From contig NZ_JACSCH020000021.1 of the NCBI RefSeq assembly GCF_014451325.2, forward strand, positions 82,377 to 146,376: a stretch of DNA of 64,000 bases, read 5' to 3'. The notes beneath the pieces are model-generated. The model was not told the DNA's origin and ran no database searches. It saw only the letters and a program-made list of their open reading frames with translations. Position numbers and translations under genes: made by a program. This document shows positions 37,950-46,532 of the stretch, piece after piece (position 1 is the stretch's first letter; every line of letters starts with the position of its first letter). Source of the stretch: Streptomyces sp. CB02980. Lineage in GTDB: Bacteria > Actinomycetota > Actinomycetes > Streptomycetales > Streptomycetaceae.

Positions 37950-38693
37950 TCAGTCGATGTGCACGATCTGGAACGCCTCCGCCATCCGCCCCGCCGGCAG
38001 CCCGCCCGCCGTCGCGTGTTCGCCGAGCCAGGTGCGCAGGAGGCCTGCGAGGTCGTCGAAGTGGGCCGTCTGGGAGGTGTGGATGCGCAGTGCCTCGACC
38101 TTGCGGTCGAAGACCGGGGTGACGTCCACGTACTGGTTCGGGGTGGGGCCGGTCATCAGCCACAGTTCATGGACGATCCACGGCTCCAGGCCCTCCTCCT
38201 TCAGCAGCGAGGGGTGGGCGAAGGGGTTGCGCGCCTCGGGGTAGACCGCGCGCAGACAGGCGTCGCCGACGGCCCGGTGGTCGGGGTGGAGGTCGGCGAC
38301 CCGCGCCCAGTTGATCTCGGGGGAGGGGATGATCGCGCGCTGCGGCCGCACCTCCCTTATCACCCGGCACAGGTCGCGGCGGAGTTCCACGGAGGCCTCC
38401 ACGAAGCTGTCGGGGTAGCCGAGGAAGCGGACGTCCGCGACGCCGCTGAGCTTGGCGGAGTGGACCTGTTCGGCGCGGCGCAGATCCGCCATCGCCTGGC
38501 GGGGGAGCATGTCGTCGTATCCGCCGGCGCCGCCGTCCGTGACGATGCAGTACGTGACGCGGGTGCCGCGCTCGATCCACTGCATGACGGTGCCGCTGAC
38601 GCAGAACTCGATGTCGTCGGGGTGCGCGGCCACGACGAGCAGCGATTCGGGCGCGGCGCGAGCGGTGTGGTCGTAGTCCTCCATGTCCCTCAT
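37950..38693 (-). CDS. PIG-L family (MshB/LmbE-type) N-deacetylase
   Basis: 247 residues. Zinc motif VAAHPDDIE at about residues 20-28 and the distal ligand in LHPDHRAVGDA (about 136-146). The family removes N-acetyl groups from GlcNAc conjugates: MshB acts on GlcNAc-inositol in mycothiol synthesis, others on aminosugar antibiotics. It is divergent from the amidotransferase at 38839 with 145 bases between. With a MshA-like glycosyltransferase and a class I synthetase-like protein 5-6 kb away it may belong to one pathway. A start at 38684 is also possible. Confidence 0.88.
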   Translation of the reverse strand: MRDMEDYDHTARAAPESLLVVAAHPDDIEFCVSGTVMQWIERGTRVTYCIVTDGGAGGYDDMLPRQAMADLRRAEQVHSAKLSGVADVRFLGYPDSFVEASVELRRDLCRVIREVRPQRAIIPSPEINWARVADLHPDHRAVGDACLRAVYPEARNPFAHPSLLKEEGLEPWIVHELWLMTGPTPNQYVDVTPVFDRKVEALRIHTSQTAHFDDLAGLLRTWLGEHATAGGLPAGRMAEAFQIVHID

Positions 38694-38764
38694 GTGGCCA
38701 GCCTGTTGGGGCGGCGGGGGCGTCGCAAGGCCAAGCCGTGGCGTGAACAGGACATGGCACTTAC

Positions 38765-38838
38765 GCGCCATTCAAAAACTTGGTAGATTCAAATCATTGG
38801 GTTGTACGGGTGAGTGATGTGCTTGGAGGGTGACCGCT
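38765..38838 (+). promoter_or_regulatory. A/T-rich promoter region of the amidotransferase gene
   Basis: This stretch is far less GC-rich than its surroundings and holds two ATTCAAA repeats (38772 and 38788 region) separated by ACTTGGTAG. It is probably a regulated promoter with an activator site; exact -35 and -10 elements are not clear. GGAGG at 38824 is the ribosome site. Confidence 0.4.
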
Positions 38839-40656
38839 GTGTGCAGGATTCTCGGCTCCTTCGCCGCCGGAGCGGCGGCCCACGCCGACCGCCCCGACCC
38901 GGCGCAACTCGCCGCCGTGTCGGCCCGCCAGCGCCACGGCGGACCCGACGAGCACGCCGTGCTCACCGGACCCGGCTGGTCCCTCGGCTGCGACCGGCTC
39001 GCCGTCACCGACCCCTGCGGCGGGCAGCAGCCCTACCGGCTGCCGCACCTCCCCGGCGTCCTCGCCGTCCTCAACGGCGAGATCTACAACCACGCCGAAC
39101 TGCGCCGCACCCTCGCCGCCCGCGGCCACCGGTTCCCCGACCACTGCGACGGGACGCTGCTGCCCGCGCTCTACGCCGAGTACGGGCCCGCGTTCGCCGA
39201 ACACCTCGACGGCATGTTCGCCGTCGCGATCCTCGACCTGCGCCCCGGAAGCACCCGACTCGTCCTCGCCGTCGACGACATGGGCATGAAGCCGATCCAT
39301 CTCCACCACGACCCGTACGACGGCTCCACCCGGTTCGCCTCCGAGATCCCCGCACTCCTCGCCTTCGAAGGGGTGCGCATCTCCCCGCGCGAGGACTCCC
39401 TCGACACGGTCCTCGCCACCCGTACGTCCTTCTCCACGCACACCGCGCTCGACGGCGTCAGCGTCCTGCCGCCCGGGGCCACCGCCTTCGTACGGCCCGG
39501 TGCCGCGCCCGTCGTCCGCCGCCGGGGGCCGCACCGGATCACACCCGCCGGCGACACCCAGGACGTCCTGCGGCACGAGGTGCGGCGGCTCGCCGAGGCC
39601 GAGGTGCCCGTCTGCGCCATCACCAGCGGCGGGCTCGACTCCGGGCTCGTCACCGCGCTCGCCGCCGAACACGCCCGCGAGACCGACGCGCCGCCGCTGC
39701 ACACCTTCCACCTCACCTACCGGGGGCGCTGGCCCGACTCCGAGGCGGCGTACGCCCGTTCCGTCGCGCGCCGGACCCGGACCGTGCACCACGAGGTCGC
39801 CGTCGATCCCGACGAGATCGGCTCCCTCCTCACCCGGACCGTCCGCCACCTCGGCCAGCCCAACGCCGACCCCATCACCCTCTCCACGTACGCGCTGTTC
39901 CGCGCCGTCCGCGAGAGCGGCTTCACCGTCGCGCTCACCGGCGACGGCGCCGACGAACTCTTCGGCGGGTACGACCGGATGCGGGCGGCGCTCGCGGCGC
40001 CGGCGGGCACGGACTGGGCGGGGACGTACGCGGACGCGCTCTCGGCGGCGCCGCGGCTGCTCCGCGAGCACCTGTACACCGCCAACTACCGTGCGCACAT
40101 CGCCGATCAGGGGTCCGCGGCCGATCGCATCGAGCAGGAGCTGCGCTCGGCCGAGGCGGTCGGCGAGGACCGGCTCACCGCGATGACGGCCTTCGAGACG
40201 CGCTGGCGGCTGCCCGCGTACCACCTGCGGCGCGTGGACCACCTGTCGATGGCGTGGGCGGTCGAGGCGCGGATGCCGTTCTGCCAGCCGGCGGTGGTGA
40301 CGCACGCGCGCGGCCTGCCGACGGCGGCGCGGACGGGGAAGCGGGCGCTGTACGAGGCGGGGGCGGAGCTGCTCCCCTCGGCGGTCCTGCGCCGCCCCAA
40401 ACAACCCTTCACCCTGCCGCTCTCGGCGATGCTCGCACCGGGCAGCCCGCTCCTGGAGACGGTCCGGGAACTGCTGTCACCGGCCCGCCTGGTCCTGGGC
40501 GGCAAGGTCCGCGCGGACCGCGTGCAGAAACTCCTGACCCGCCACCAGGAACGCCCCTCGCACCACGACGCCCAGGCGCTCTGGGCCCTGGCGGTCCACG
40601 AACTGTGGTCGGAGGTGGTCCAGGGCATGCGCATCCCCACCGGCTGTGCGGCCTGA
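38839..40656 (+). CDS. Asparagine-synthetase-like glutamine amidotransferase
   Basis: 605 residues. GTG 38839 is the start, as it leaves the class II glutaminase Cys at position 2 (MCRILGSF). Glutamine site RHGGPDEH at about 33-40 and LAVLNGEIYNH near 75. Synthetase domain with the PP-loop SGGLDSG and TGDGADELFGGYDR. Makes an amide by transferring ammonia to an AMP-activated carboxylate. Members of this family in natural-product loci amidate peptides or close beta-lactams. Context (SDR, PrpF-like, MetRS-like, glycosyltransferase) suggests a pathway role rather than ordinary asparagine synthesis. Confidence 0.88.
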   Translation: MCRILGSFAAGAAAHADRPDPAQLAAVSARQRHGGPDEHAVLTGPGWSLGCDRLAVTDPCGGQQPYRLPHLPGVLAVLNGEIYNHAELRRTLAARGHRFPDHCDGTLLPALYAEYGPAFAEHLDGMFAVAILDLRPGSTRLVLAVDDMGMKPIHLHHDPYDGSTRFASEIPALLAFEGVRISPREDSLDTVLATRTSFSTHTALDGVSVLPPGATAFVRPGAAPVVRRRGPHRITPAGDTQDVLRHEVRRLAEAEVPVCAITSGGLDSGLVTALAAEHARETDAPPLHTFHLTYRGRWPDSEAAYARSVARRTRTVHHEVAVDPDEIGSLLTRTVRHLGQPNADPITLSTYALFRAVRESGFTVALTGDGADELFGGYDRMRAALAAPAGTDWAGTYADALSAAPRLLREHLYTANYRAHIADQGSAADRIEQELRSAEAVGEDRLTAMTAFETRWRLPAYHLRRVDHLSMAWAVEARMPFCQPAVVTHARGLPTAARTGKRALYEAGAELLPSAVLRRPKQPFTLPLSAMLAPGSPLLETVRELLSPARLVLGGKVRADRVQKLLTRHQERPSHHDAQALWALAVHELWSEVVQGMRIPTGCAA

Positions 40657-40799
40657 CCCTCCGGGACCTCCCCGTCCCGAACCCGCCCCGTCATCCCCGC
40701 CTCTCGCCACCCCCGCGCCCGCGCCCGCAGGCCCGGCTCTTGGCGCACCCGCACCCGCGCCCGCGCCCGCCGCGCCGACCGGCGGCGCCCCGCTTCCGG

Positions 40800-40892
40800 T
40801 GCGGGTTCAGGCACAAGGAGCGGAGGCACCCGCAAGGGCGCCGTCCGTTGTGCCCACCCGTTCCGCCCCAGCGGAACGATTGCCCACAACGG
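40800..40892 (-). repeat. Dispersed intergenic repeat, copy B
   Basis: Reverse complement matches 16791-16883. The segment 40845-40892 is a stem in a stem: outer arms CCGTTGTGCCCA / TGCCCACAACGG, inner arms CGTTCCGC / GCGGAACG. It lies in the 493-base space between the amidotransferase and PrpF-like genes, directly before the 39-bp tandem array, whose unit begins with the repeat's own last bases. Confidence 0.8.
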
Positions 40893-41155
40893 GGGCGGGC
40901 GGTGGCGCCGGCGTCGTGCGGCCCACAACGGGGGCGGGGGGTGGCGCCGGCGGCGTGCGGCCCACAACGGGGGCGGGGGGTGGCGCCGGCGTCGTGCGGC
41001 CCACAACGGGGGCGGGGGGTGGCGCCGGCGGCGTGCGGCCCACAACGGGGACGGGCGGTGGCGCCGGCGGCGTGCGGCCCACAACGGGGGCGGGGGGTGG
41101 CGCCTGCGGCGTGCGGCCCGCAACAGGGACGGGCGGTGGTGCCGGCGGCGTGGGG
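40883..41155. repeat. 39-bp tandem repeat, seven copies
   Basis: Units start at 40883, 40922, 40961, 41000, 41039, 41078 and 41117, each beginning CCCACAACGG (CCCGCAACAG in the last). Two unit variants alternate (GTCGTGCGG or GGCGTGCGG at the end) in the first four copies, which suggests a 78-bp duplication step. No spacers of different sequence, so not a CRISPR. As 39 is divisible by three, the array keeps the frame of the downstream gene open. The rest of 40657-41149 is GC-rich sequence and repeat copy B; I see no separate gene. Confidence 0.95.
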
Positions 41156-42064
41156 TCCGCGACAGGCGCGGCGCGCGGGGCCCGCACCGCAAAGGCCACG
41201 ACCGCCTTCCTCGTCCGCGCTCACGACGCCCCCGGCCCCACCCTCGTCCTCCGCCTCGACCACCTCCCCCTCGGGGCGCTCGCGCTCGGTGGGGAGTTGG
41301 CCGGGTTGCGTCAGGCGCTCGCCGGCACACCCTACGCCGGGATCGGCAAGATCGCGCTGTACGGGTCCGCAGGCGGCGACCGGCTCGACTACCGATTCGT
41401 CCAGGCCCTCCCCGACGGCGGTTTCGACTTCCGTGCCGGCTGCGGGCACTCCCTCCTCGCCTGTGTCGTCGCCGACGGACGCCCCGGGCCCGTCACCGTC
41501 CGCGCCGTGACCACCGGCGACACCGTCCTGTGCGAGCACGAGCGCGAGCCGGACGAGGGCGCGTACACCCTCAGCTTCCTCCGCGCCCCCACCGCCCCCG
41601 GCACCTTCCCCACCGGCCACCCCGTCGACGTCCTCGACGGCATCCCCGTGTCGCTCGTCCGGTACGGCAATCCGTACGTCTTCGTCGATGTCCGGCACCT
41701 TCCCGAGGAGAAGCTCCGGGAGCGGCTCGAAGGGCTCCGCGCCCACGCCGCCCGGCTCCTCGGTCATCCGCCCCACTCCGCCCTCCCCAAGATCGCCGCG
41801 TTCACCGCAGGACCCGGCGGGATCGCCGTCCGGGCGCTCACCGTCGGCGGCTGGCACCCCCGGCTCGCGCTCACCGGCGCCGCCGCCCTGGCCGCCGCCG
41901 GTGCGCTCGACGGGACCGTCGTTCCGCCCGTGGACGGCGAGGTCCGTACCCCGGGCGGTACCGTCACCGTCTCCACCGGGCCCGACCGCGTCCGCGTCCA
42001 CCACAAGCGCGCCGAGCTGCTCGAAAGGCTCGTGCTGCCGTGGCGTATCCACGCAACGGCGTGA
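41150..42064 (+). CDS. PrpF/DapF-fold (diaminopimelate epimerase-like) isomerase family protein
   Basis: About 304 residues from GTG 41150; the start is uncertain because the frame is open from 40646 through the 39-bp repeats, which would add a Gly-rich N-terminus of 13-residue units. The family is suggested by LDYRFVQALPDGGFDFRAGCGHSLLACVV, where the Cys of the active site precedes Gly-His-Ser (GCGHS), and by VRYGNPYVFVDV. PrpF and DapF proteins isomerise or epimerise at an acidic carbon. The second catalytic Cys of DapF is not visible, so an epimerase by two cysteines is unlikely. Its gene is followed at 103 bases by the SDR. Confidence 0.6.
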   Translation: MGSATGAARGARTAKATTAFLVRAHDAPGPTLVLRLDHLPLGALALGGELAGLRQALAGTPYAGIGKIALYGSAGGDRLDYRFVQALPDGGFDFRAGCGHSLLACVVADGRPGPVTVRAVTTGDTVLCEHEREPDEGAYTLSFLRAPTAPGTFPTGHPVDVLDGIPVSLVRYGNPYVFVDVRHLPEEKLRERLEGLRAHAARLLGHPPHSALPKIAAFTAGPGGIAVRALTVGGWHPRLALTGAAALAAAGALDGTVVPPVDGEVRTPGGTVTVSTGPDRVRVHHKRAELLERLVLPWRIHATA

Positions 42065-42166
42065 ACGCGCACCCCTCTCACCAGGCCCGGAGTCCGCTTC
42101 CTCTGCCACGCTGAAATGGACCGGCAATCGGTATCGGTATCCGTTCCGTGGGGAGAGCAGGCGCAC

Positions 42167-42913
42167 ATGAAATTCGAGAATCTGCGTGTCGTCGTGACCG
42201 GAGCGTCCCGCTATTTCGGTCGCGCGCTCGCCGTCGGATTCGCGCATCTCGGCGCCGAGGTCTATGTCTCGGCGCGGACCGTCGAGGCCGCCGAACGCAC
42301 CCGCACCGAAGTCATGGGCTCGGCCCGTGACCGTATCCACGCCTTCGGCTGCGACCTCAGCAGGCCCGCCGAGATCCGGGAGTTCGCCGCCCGGGTCGGC
42401 GAACGCACCGACCGGGTCGACCTGTTGGTCAACAACGGCGCCCGCTGGCTCGACGGCATGGACCTGGAGGCGGCCAGCGACGCCGAGATCGTCGAGACGA
42501 TCGAGTCGACGGCCGGCGGCACGGTCCTCATGGTGAAGCACTTCCTGCCCCTGCTGCGCGGCTCGCTGCGGCCCGACATCGTCAACATGGTCGCCGTCCG
42601 CGACGCCGAGGGCGCCTCCGCCGCGGCCGCCGGCGCCGCCCACGAGGCCTTCTGGGCGGCGAAGAGCGCCCAGGCCGGATTCGCCGACATCCTCTCGCGC
42701 CGCCTCCGCCCCTCCGGCGTCCGGGTGTTCTCCCTCTTCCCGCCGGACTTCTCGACCTCCGACCCGCGCTTCGCGGAATGGGACGGCTCGAATCCGGACG
42801 GAATCGCACCCGACGAGAAACTGACGACACAGGCGCTCTTCGAATGCATCGTCTACGCGGTCGAGCAGCCCCGCGACTGCTTCATCCGCTCCTTCCACTT
42901 CGAGCCCCGCTGA
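42167..42913 (+). CDS. SDR-family protein lacking the catalytic tyrosine
   Basis: 248 residues, Rossmann fold. NADP loop is VVVTGASRYFGRALA (TGxxxGxG altered at the second Gly), and LLVNNGA (87-92) is the usual NNAG-like strand. The active-site YxxxK is replaced by F162-W-A-A-K166, and the Ser upstream by Val/Ala (NMVAVRD). Thus it binds a nucleotide but probably cannot do normal hydride transfer with Tyr; it may use another acid, act as a dehydratase/isomerase, or be regulatory. ATG 42167 with GGGGAGAG upstream. Confidence 0.8.
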   Translation: MKFENLRVVVTGASRYFGRALAVGFAHLGAEVYVSARTVEAAERTRTEVMGSARDRIHAFGCDLSRPAEIREFAARVGERTDRVDLLVNNGARWLDGMDLEAASDAEIVETIESTAGGTVLMVKHFLPLLRGSLRPDIVNMVAVRDAEGASAAAAGAAHEAFWAAKSAQAGFADILSRRLRPSGVRVFSLFPPDFSTSDPRFAEWDGSNPDGIAPDEKLTTQALFECIVYAVEQPRDCFIRSFHFEPR

Positions 42914-43019
42914 CCCCGCCACCCCTTCGAGCCCGAGCCCGCTGACCCGCCCTGCGCCGACAGCGCTCCGCCGCACGCGACCGCTGAAGCCCACCGCACC
43001 ACAGCGTCAAGGAGGTCCC

Positions 43020-44585
43020 ATGAGCACCCCTGTCTGGATCACCGCGACCCCTCCCGCCACCCACGGCGAACTCCACATCGGCCACCTCGCCGGGCCGTAC
43101 GTCGCCGCCGACGTCCTCACCCGCTATCTGCGGGCCGAGGGCGAGGCCGTCCGGTTCACCACCGGGACCGCCGACCACGCCAGCTCCGTCGAGGTCCGGG
43201 CGCTGCGCCACAACCGCAAGCCCGAGGAGGTCGCGGAGGGCTACCGGGCCGCGATCACCGCGGACTGGCTGCGGTCGGGCGTGGAGTTCGACCACATCGT
43301 GCGTCCGCGCCGCGACAAGGGATACGGACGCTGGGTGCAGGACCTCTTCGGGCGGCTCTTCGCGCAGGGCGTCATCGCCCCGCGCACCCGCCTCCTGCCG
43401 TACTGCGAGCCGTGCGACCGCTGGCTGTACGGGGCGCACGCCACCGGCACCTGCCCGCACTGCGGCGCGGTCAGCGACGGCGGCATGTGCCACGAGTGCG
43501 CGCGGCCGAACGACGGCGGCGACCTCATCGGCGCCCGCTGCGCGCTCTGCGACACCCCGGCGGTGGCCCGCCGCTGCCGCCGGCTCTACGTACCCCTGGA
43601 GCCGTTCCGGGAGACGCTCGCCGACTACTGGGCGACGGCCGGGCTGCCGCCGCGGCTGGCCGCGCTCTGCGAGTCGCTCGTCGAGGACGGGCTGCCGGAC
43701 ATCGCGGTCGGCCACCCCGCCGAGTGGGGCCTCCAGGTGCCCGTCGAGGGCTTCCCCGACCACCGGATCGACGGCTGCTTCGAGGCGGCCGCGATGCACC
43801 TCTTCGGCTACGACGTGAAGGGCCCGCTGCCCCGCCGCGCGATCCACTTCTGCGGTTTCGGGCACGCCTTCTGCCACGCCGTGCTGCTGCCGGTGCTGCT
43901 CCTCGCGCAGGACATCAAGCTGCCGCAGGACTTCAACGTCAACGAGTCGTACGTCATCGAGGAGGGCGTCCAGGAGGGCAACGTCTGGGCGCTCGACCTG
44001 CTCACCGAGTACGGCTCCGACACCCTGCGCCGTCATGTCCTCCAGGCCCGCCCGCTGGGCCGCCGCACCGTCTTCCACCGGGAGCGCCTCGCCACCGCCC
44101 GCCGCGAGCTGGACGAGAACTGGAACAGCTGGCTGTCCCGGCTCTTCGCCGCCGTACGGGAGGAGTGCGGCGGCCTCGCCCCGCAGGCGCTGCCCGGCGG
44201 CACCGGCTGGGAGATCCTGGAGCGGCGGCTGCACCGGGGCGTCGACGATCTGCGTGAGGCGTACGGCCCCGATGCCTTCGACCCGCGCCGGGCGGTCGCC
44301 GTCCTGGACGAGATGGTCCGCTCGGCCGCCGACTTCGGTCACGTCAACGCCCACGAACGCTGCCGGCCAAGCACCTCCTGCCGTCATCTCCCGGCGCTCG
44401 CCGCCCAGTTGGCGGTGGCCTCGGCCCTGTCGGCGTGGTCGCGGCCGGTGATGCCGGAGGGTGCGGACCGGCTGGCGGCGGCGCTCCAGGCGGCGCCGGG
44501 CCGCCCGGTCGACTGGCACGCCCTGACGGCGCCCCTCCCGGGGACCCGGCTGGCACCGCCGTCGGGTCCGGTCTTCGGCTTCTGA
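43020..44585 (+). CDS. Methionyl-tRNA-synthetase-like protein without KMSKS
   Basis: 521 residues of the class I MetRS type. HIGH is present (ELHIGH, residues 17-22) and the zinc insertion has four knuckle pairs (YCEPC, CPHC, CHEC, CALC). GTADHAS replaces the GTDEHG motif. At the KMSKS place the sequence reads VIEEGVQEGN (about 312-321), so the basic loop that stabilises the adenylate with tRNA is missing. The anticodon-binding domain is short and diverged. It is therefore unlikely to be the cell's MetRS. Possible role: tRNA-independent amino acid activation and ligation, as MshC (a CysRS homologue) does. AGGAGG before ATG. Confidence 0.82.
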   Translation: MSTPVWITATPPATHGELHIGHLAGPYVAADVLTRYLRAEGEAVRFTTGTADHASSVEVRALRHNRKPEEVAEGYRAAITADWLRSGVEFDHIVRPRRDKGYGRWVQDLFGRLFAQGVIAPRTRLLPYCEPCDRWLYGAHATGTCPHCGAVSDGGMCHECARPNDGGDLIGARCALCDTPAVARRCRRLYVPLEPFRETLADYWATAGLPPRLAALCESLVEDGLPDIAVGHPAEWGLQVPVEGFPDHRIDGCFEAAAMHLFGYDVKGPLPRRAIHFCGFGHAFCHAVLLPVLLLAQDIKLPQDFNVNESYVIEEGVQEGNVWALDLLTEYGSDTLRRHVLQARPLGRRTVFHRERLATARRELDENWNSWLSRLFAAVREECGGLAPQALPGGTGWEILERRLHRGVDDLREAYGPDAFDPRRAVAVLDEMVRSAADFGHVNAHERCRPSTSCRHLPALAAQLAVASALSAWSRPVMPEGADRLAAALQAAPGRPVDWHALTAPLPGTRLAPPSGPVFGF

Positions 44586-44737
44586 CCCCGCCTCTTACTA
44601 CTAAGCAACTAAGTAGTCCAGTACCTCGGCAACTCAGCAACCCGGCACCTCCGTGTCCGATCCCCCACCCTGCCGCGTGACCGTGCGCGCGAGCGACGCG
44701 CAGGGGCACGTGGCTTCCCTCCCCTCAGGAGCCCCTC

Positions 44738-46069
44738 GTGTCCCTGCGCGTCGCCATGCTCAGCGTCCACACCTCCCCGCTCCACCAGCCCGGGACGGGG
44801 GACGCCGGCGGCATGAACGTCTACATGGTCGAGCTCTCCCGCGCCCTGGCCGAACAGGGCGTGGAGGTCGATCTGTTCACCCGCTGCCGGGGCGAGGGCC
44901 TGCCCCCGCTCGTCGAGCTCGCCCCCGGGGTGCGGGTCCGGCATCTGCACGCGGGGCCGCGCCGGGCGCTGCCCAAGGAGGCCATGCCCGATCTGGTGGT
45001 GCCGTTCTCGCTGGCCCTGCTCAAGGAGGAGCGGCGGTACGACCTGGTCCACTCGCACTACTGGCTCTCCGGGCAGGCGGGCCGGATCGCCTCGGTGGGC
45101 TGGCGGATCCCGCTGGTGCACACCGCGCACACCCTGGCCCGGGTGAAGAACGCCTCGCTGGCGGATGGTGACGCCCCCGAGCCGGAGCTGCGGGTCAGGG
45201 GCGAGCACCAGGTGGCGGGCGCCGCCGACCGGCTGATCGCGAACACGGCGGACGAGGCGGAGGCGCTGCGGTCGCTGTACGGGGCGGCGGGGGAGCGGAC
45301 CGAGGTGGTGCGTCCGGGGGTCGATCTGCGGACCTTCCACCCGGGGGACGGGCGGGCGGCGGCGCGGGCCAGGCTCGGGCTGCCGGCCGAGGCGTTCGTG
45401 CCGCTGTACGCGGGCCGCATACAGCCGTTGAAGGGTCCGGACGTGCTCGTACGGGCGGTCGCCGAGCTGCTGCGGGAGTCCCCGGACCTGCGCCGCCGGC
45501 TCCTGGTGCCGGTGGTCGGCGGGCATTCGGGCGCGACCCGCGAGGGGTCGGCGTGGCAGCTCGCCGCGGATCTGGGGGTGACGGATGTGCTGCGGTCCTG
45601 CCCGCCCGTACCGCAGGCGCGGCTCGCGGACTGGTACCGGGCGGCGGACGTCCTGGTGGTGCCCTCGCGCAGCGAGTCCTTCGGTCTGGTGGCCCTGGAG
45701 GCGCAGGCCTGTGGGACTCCGGTGCTCGCGGCCGCGGTGGGCGGGCTGCCGACGGCGGTGTGGGACGGGGTGACGGGGTTGCTGGTGCAGGGTCACGACC
45801 CGGCGGAGTACGCGCGCCGGCTGGGTTGGCTCGCGGTGCACCCGGAGGTGGTGGCGACGATGGGGGAGGCGGCGGTGCGGCATGCGCACGGGATGAGCTG
45901 GCGGGCGTCGGCCGCGCGCACCGTCGAGGTGTACCGGGAGGCGCTGGCGGAGACGCGCCGGCCGGTGTTCCCGGGCGGGGAGCGGGTGGTGGGGCAGGGG
46001 CGGCGGCACGCCCCTGCCCCGACGGCCCCTCTCTCCTGGAGGAACGAGAAGGCCGTAGCACAAGTCTAG
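44738..46069 (+). CDS. MshA-like glycosyltransferase (GT-B, GT4 family)
   Basis: 443 residues. The N-terminus SVHTSPLHQPGTGDAGGMNVYMVELSRALAEQG is very like D-inositol-3-phosphate N-acetylglucosaminyltransferase MshA. HSHYWLSG, PGVDLRTFHP, AGRIQPLKGPDVL and the E-x7-E motif SRSESFGLVALEAQACGTPV complete the GT4 pattern. MshA makes the first intermediate of mycothiol. Between these motifs the middle part (LLKEERRYDLV) diverges, and the location beside pathway-like genes suggests a paralogue with a different acceptor. GTG start with CAGGA upstream. Confidence 0.85.
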   Translation: MSLRVAMLSVHTSPLHQPGTGDAGGMNVYMVELSRALAEQGVEVDLFTRCRGEGLPPLVELAPGVRVRHLHAGPRRALPKEAMPDLVVPFSLALLKEERRYDLVHSHYWLSGQAGRIASVGWRIPLVHTAHTLARVKNASLADGDAPEPELRVRGEHQVAGAADRLIANTADEAEALRSLYGAAGERTEVVRPGVDLRTFHPGDGRAAARARLGLPAEAFVPLYAGRIQPLKGPDVLVRAVAELLRESPDLRRRLLVPVVGGHSGATREGSAWQLAADLGVTDVLRSCPPVPQARLADWYRAADVLVVPSRSESFGLVALEAQACGTPVLAAAVGGLPTAVWDGVTGLLVQGHDPAEYARRLGWLAVHPEVVATMGEAAVRHAHGMSWRASAARTVEVYREALAETRRPVFPGGERVVGQGRRHAPAPTAPLSWRNEKAVAQV

Positions 46070-46072
46070 CAT

Positions 46073-46094
46073 CTCTTTTGGTTCGACCAAAGAT
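46073..46094. terminator. Hairpin directly after the glycosyltransferase
   Basis: TTTTGGT TCG ACCAAAG, 6-7 bp stem, four bases after the stop codon, in a local A/T-rich spot. Could be a weak terminator or an operator for the next gene. Confidence 0.45.
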
Positions 46095-46286
46095 ATGGAG
46101 AGCTCCGGATGCGCCAATTCCGTTGTGTGGATGGCGGATTGACGCATCCACGCCATGGCGAGTCCACGCAGAGACGAGCTATGGATTCGATTCGAGGGCC
46201 GGGACAGAATGGAGATGTCTTCAGGGAACGCCCGGCGGCACGGGCCCCCGGAAGGCGGAATTCACATTCCAAGTCCTGGAGGAATC

Positions 46287-46490
46287 ATGTCCGTTGCGCA
46301 GAACGCCGGAATCCGCAAGGCCGTCCGTCAGCTCCTGGTCGCGGTGGCCGCCTGTACCGCCGTCGCGGGCGGCGCCACCTTCGCCGTCGGCTCCGACATC
46401 GACCACCCGGTCACCCCGCAGACCGTCGCCGGCGTCGCCGAGGACAACGGCTGGCCGGTCGTTCCGCCGAAGCCGACCCCGACCAACTGA
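46287..46490 (+). CDS. Small exported peptide of 67 residues
   Basis: N-terminus basic (R10, K11, R14), then a hydrophobic stretch LLVAVAACTAVAGGATFAV (about 16-34), then an about 33-residue tail with D, P and W ending DNGWPVVPPKPTPTN. This is a signal peptide or membrane anchor plus an exported tail. A GGAGG site stands just before ATG. A strong terminator follows at 46533. Two LuxR-type regulators are encoded beside it on the other strand. I recall such small peptide genes next to LuxR-type regulators in Streptomyces; a signalling role is possible, not shown. Confidence 0.75.
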   Translation: MSVAQNAGIRKAVRQLLVAVAACTAVAGGATFAVGSDIDHPVTPQTVAGVAEDNGWPVVPPKPTPTN

Positions 46491-46532
46491 CGTCACCCCT
46501 TGGGGAATTCACCCGTACATATTCTTGCGCCG

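Noticed and set aside
40883..41155. CRISPR-like array
   Set aside because: Units are directly adjacent with no unique spacers, and no cas genes are present.
43020..44585. Housekeeping methionyl-tRNA synthetase
   Set aside because: KMSKS is missing and the C-terminal half is diverged.
44738..46069. The normal mycothiol mshA gene
   Set aside because: The N-terminal motif is very like MshA, but the middle part diverges and the neighbours are not those of mshA in Streptomyces; left as MshA-like.
46287..46490. A RiPP precursor peptide
   Set aside because: The N-terminal half is a secretion-type hydrophobic segment and no RiPP modifying enzyme (LanM, YcaO, lasso cyclase, radical SAM) is encoded nearby.
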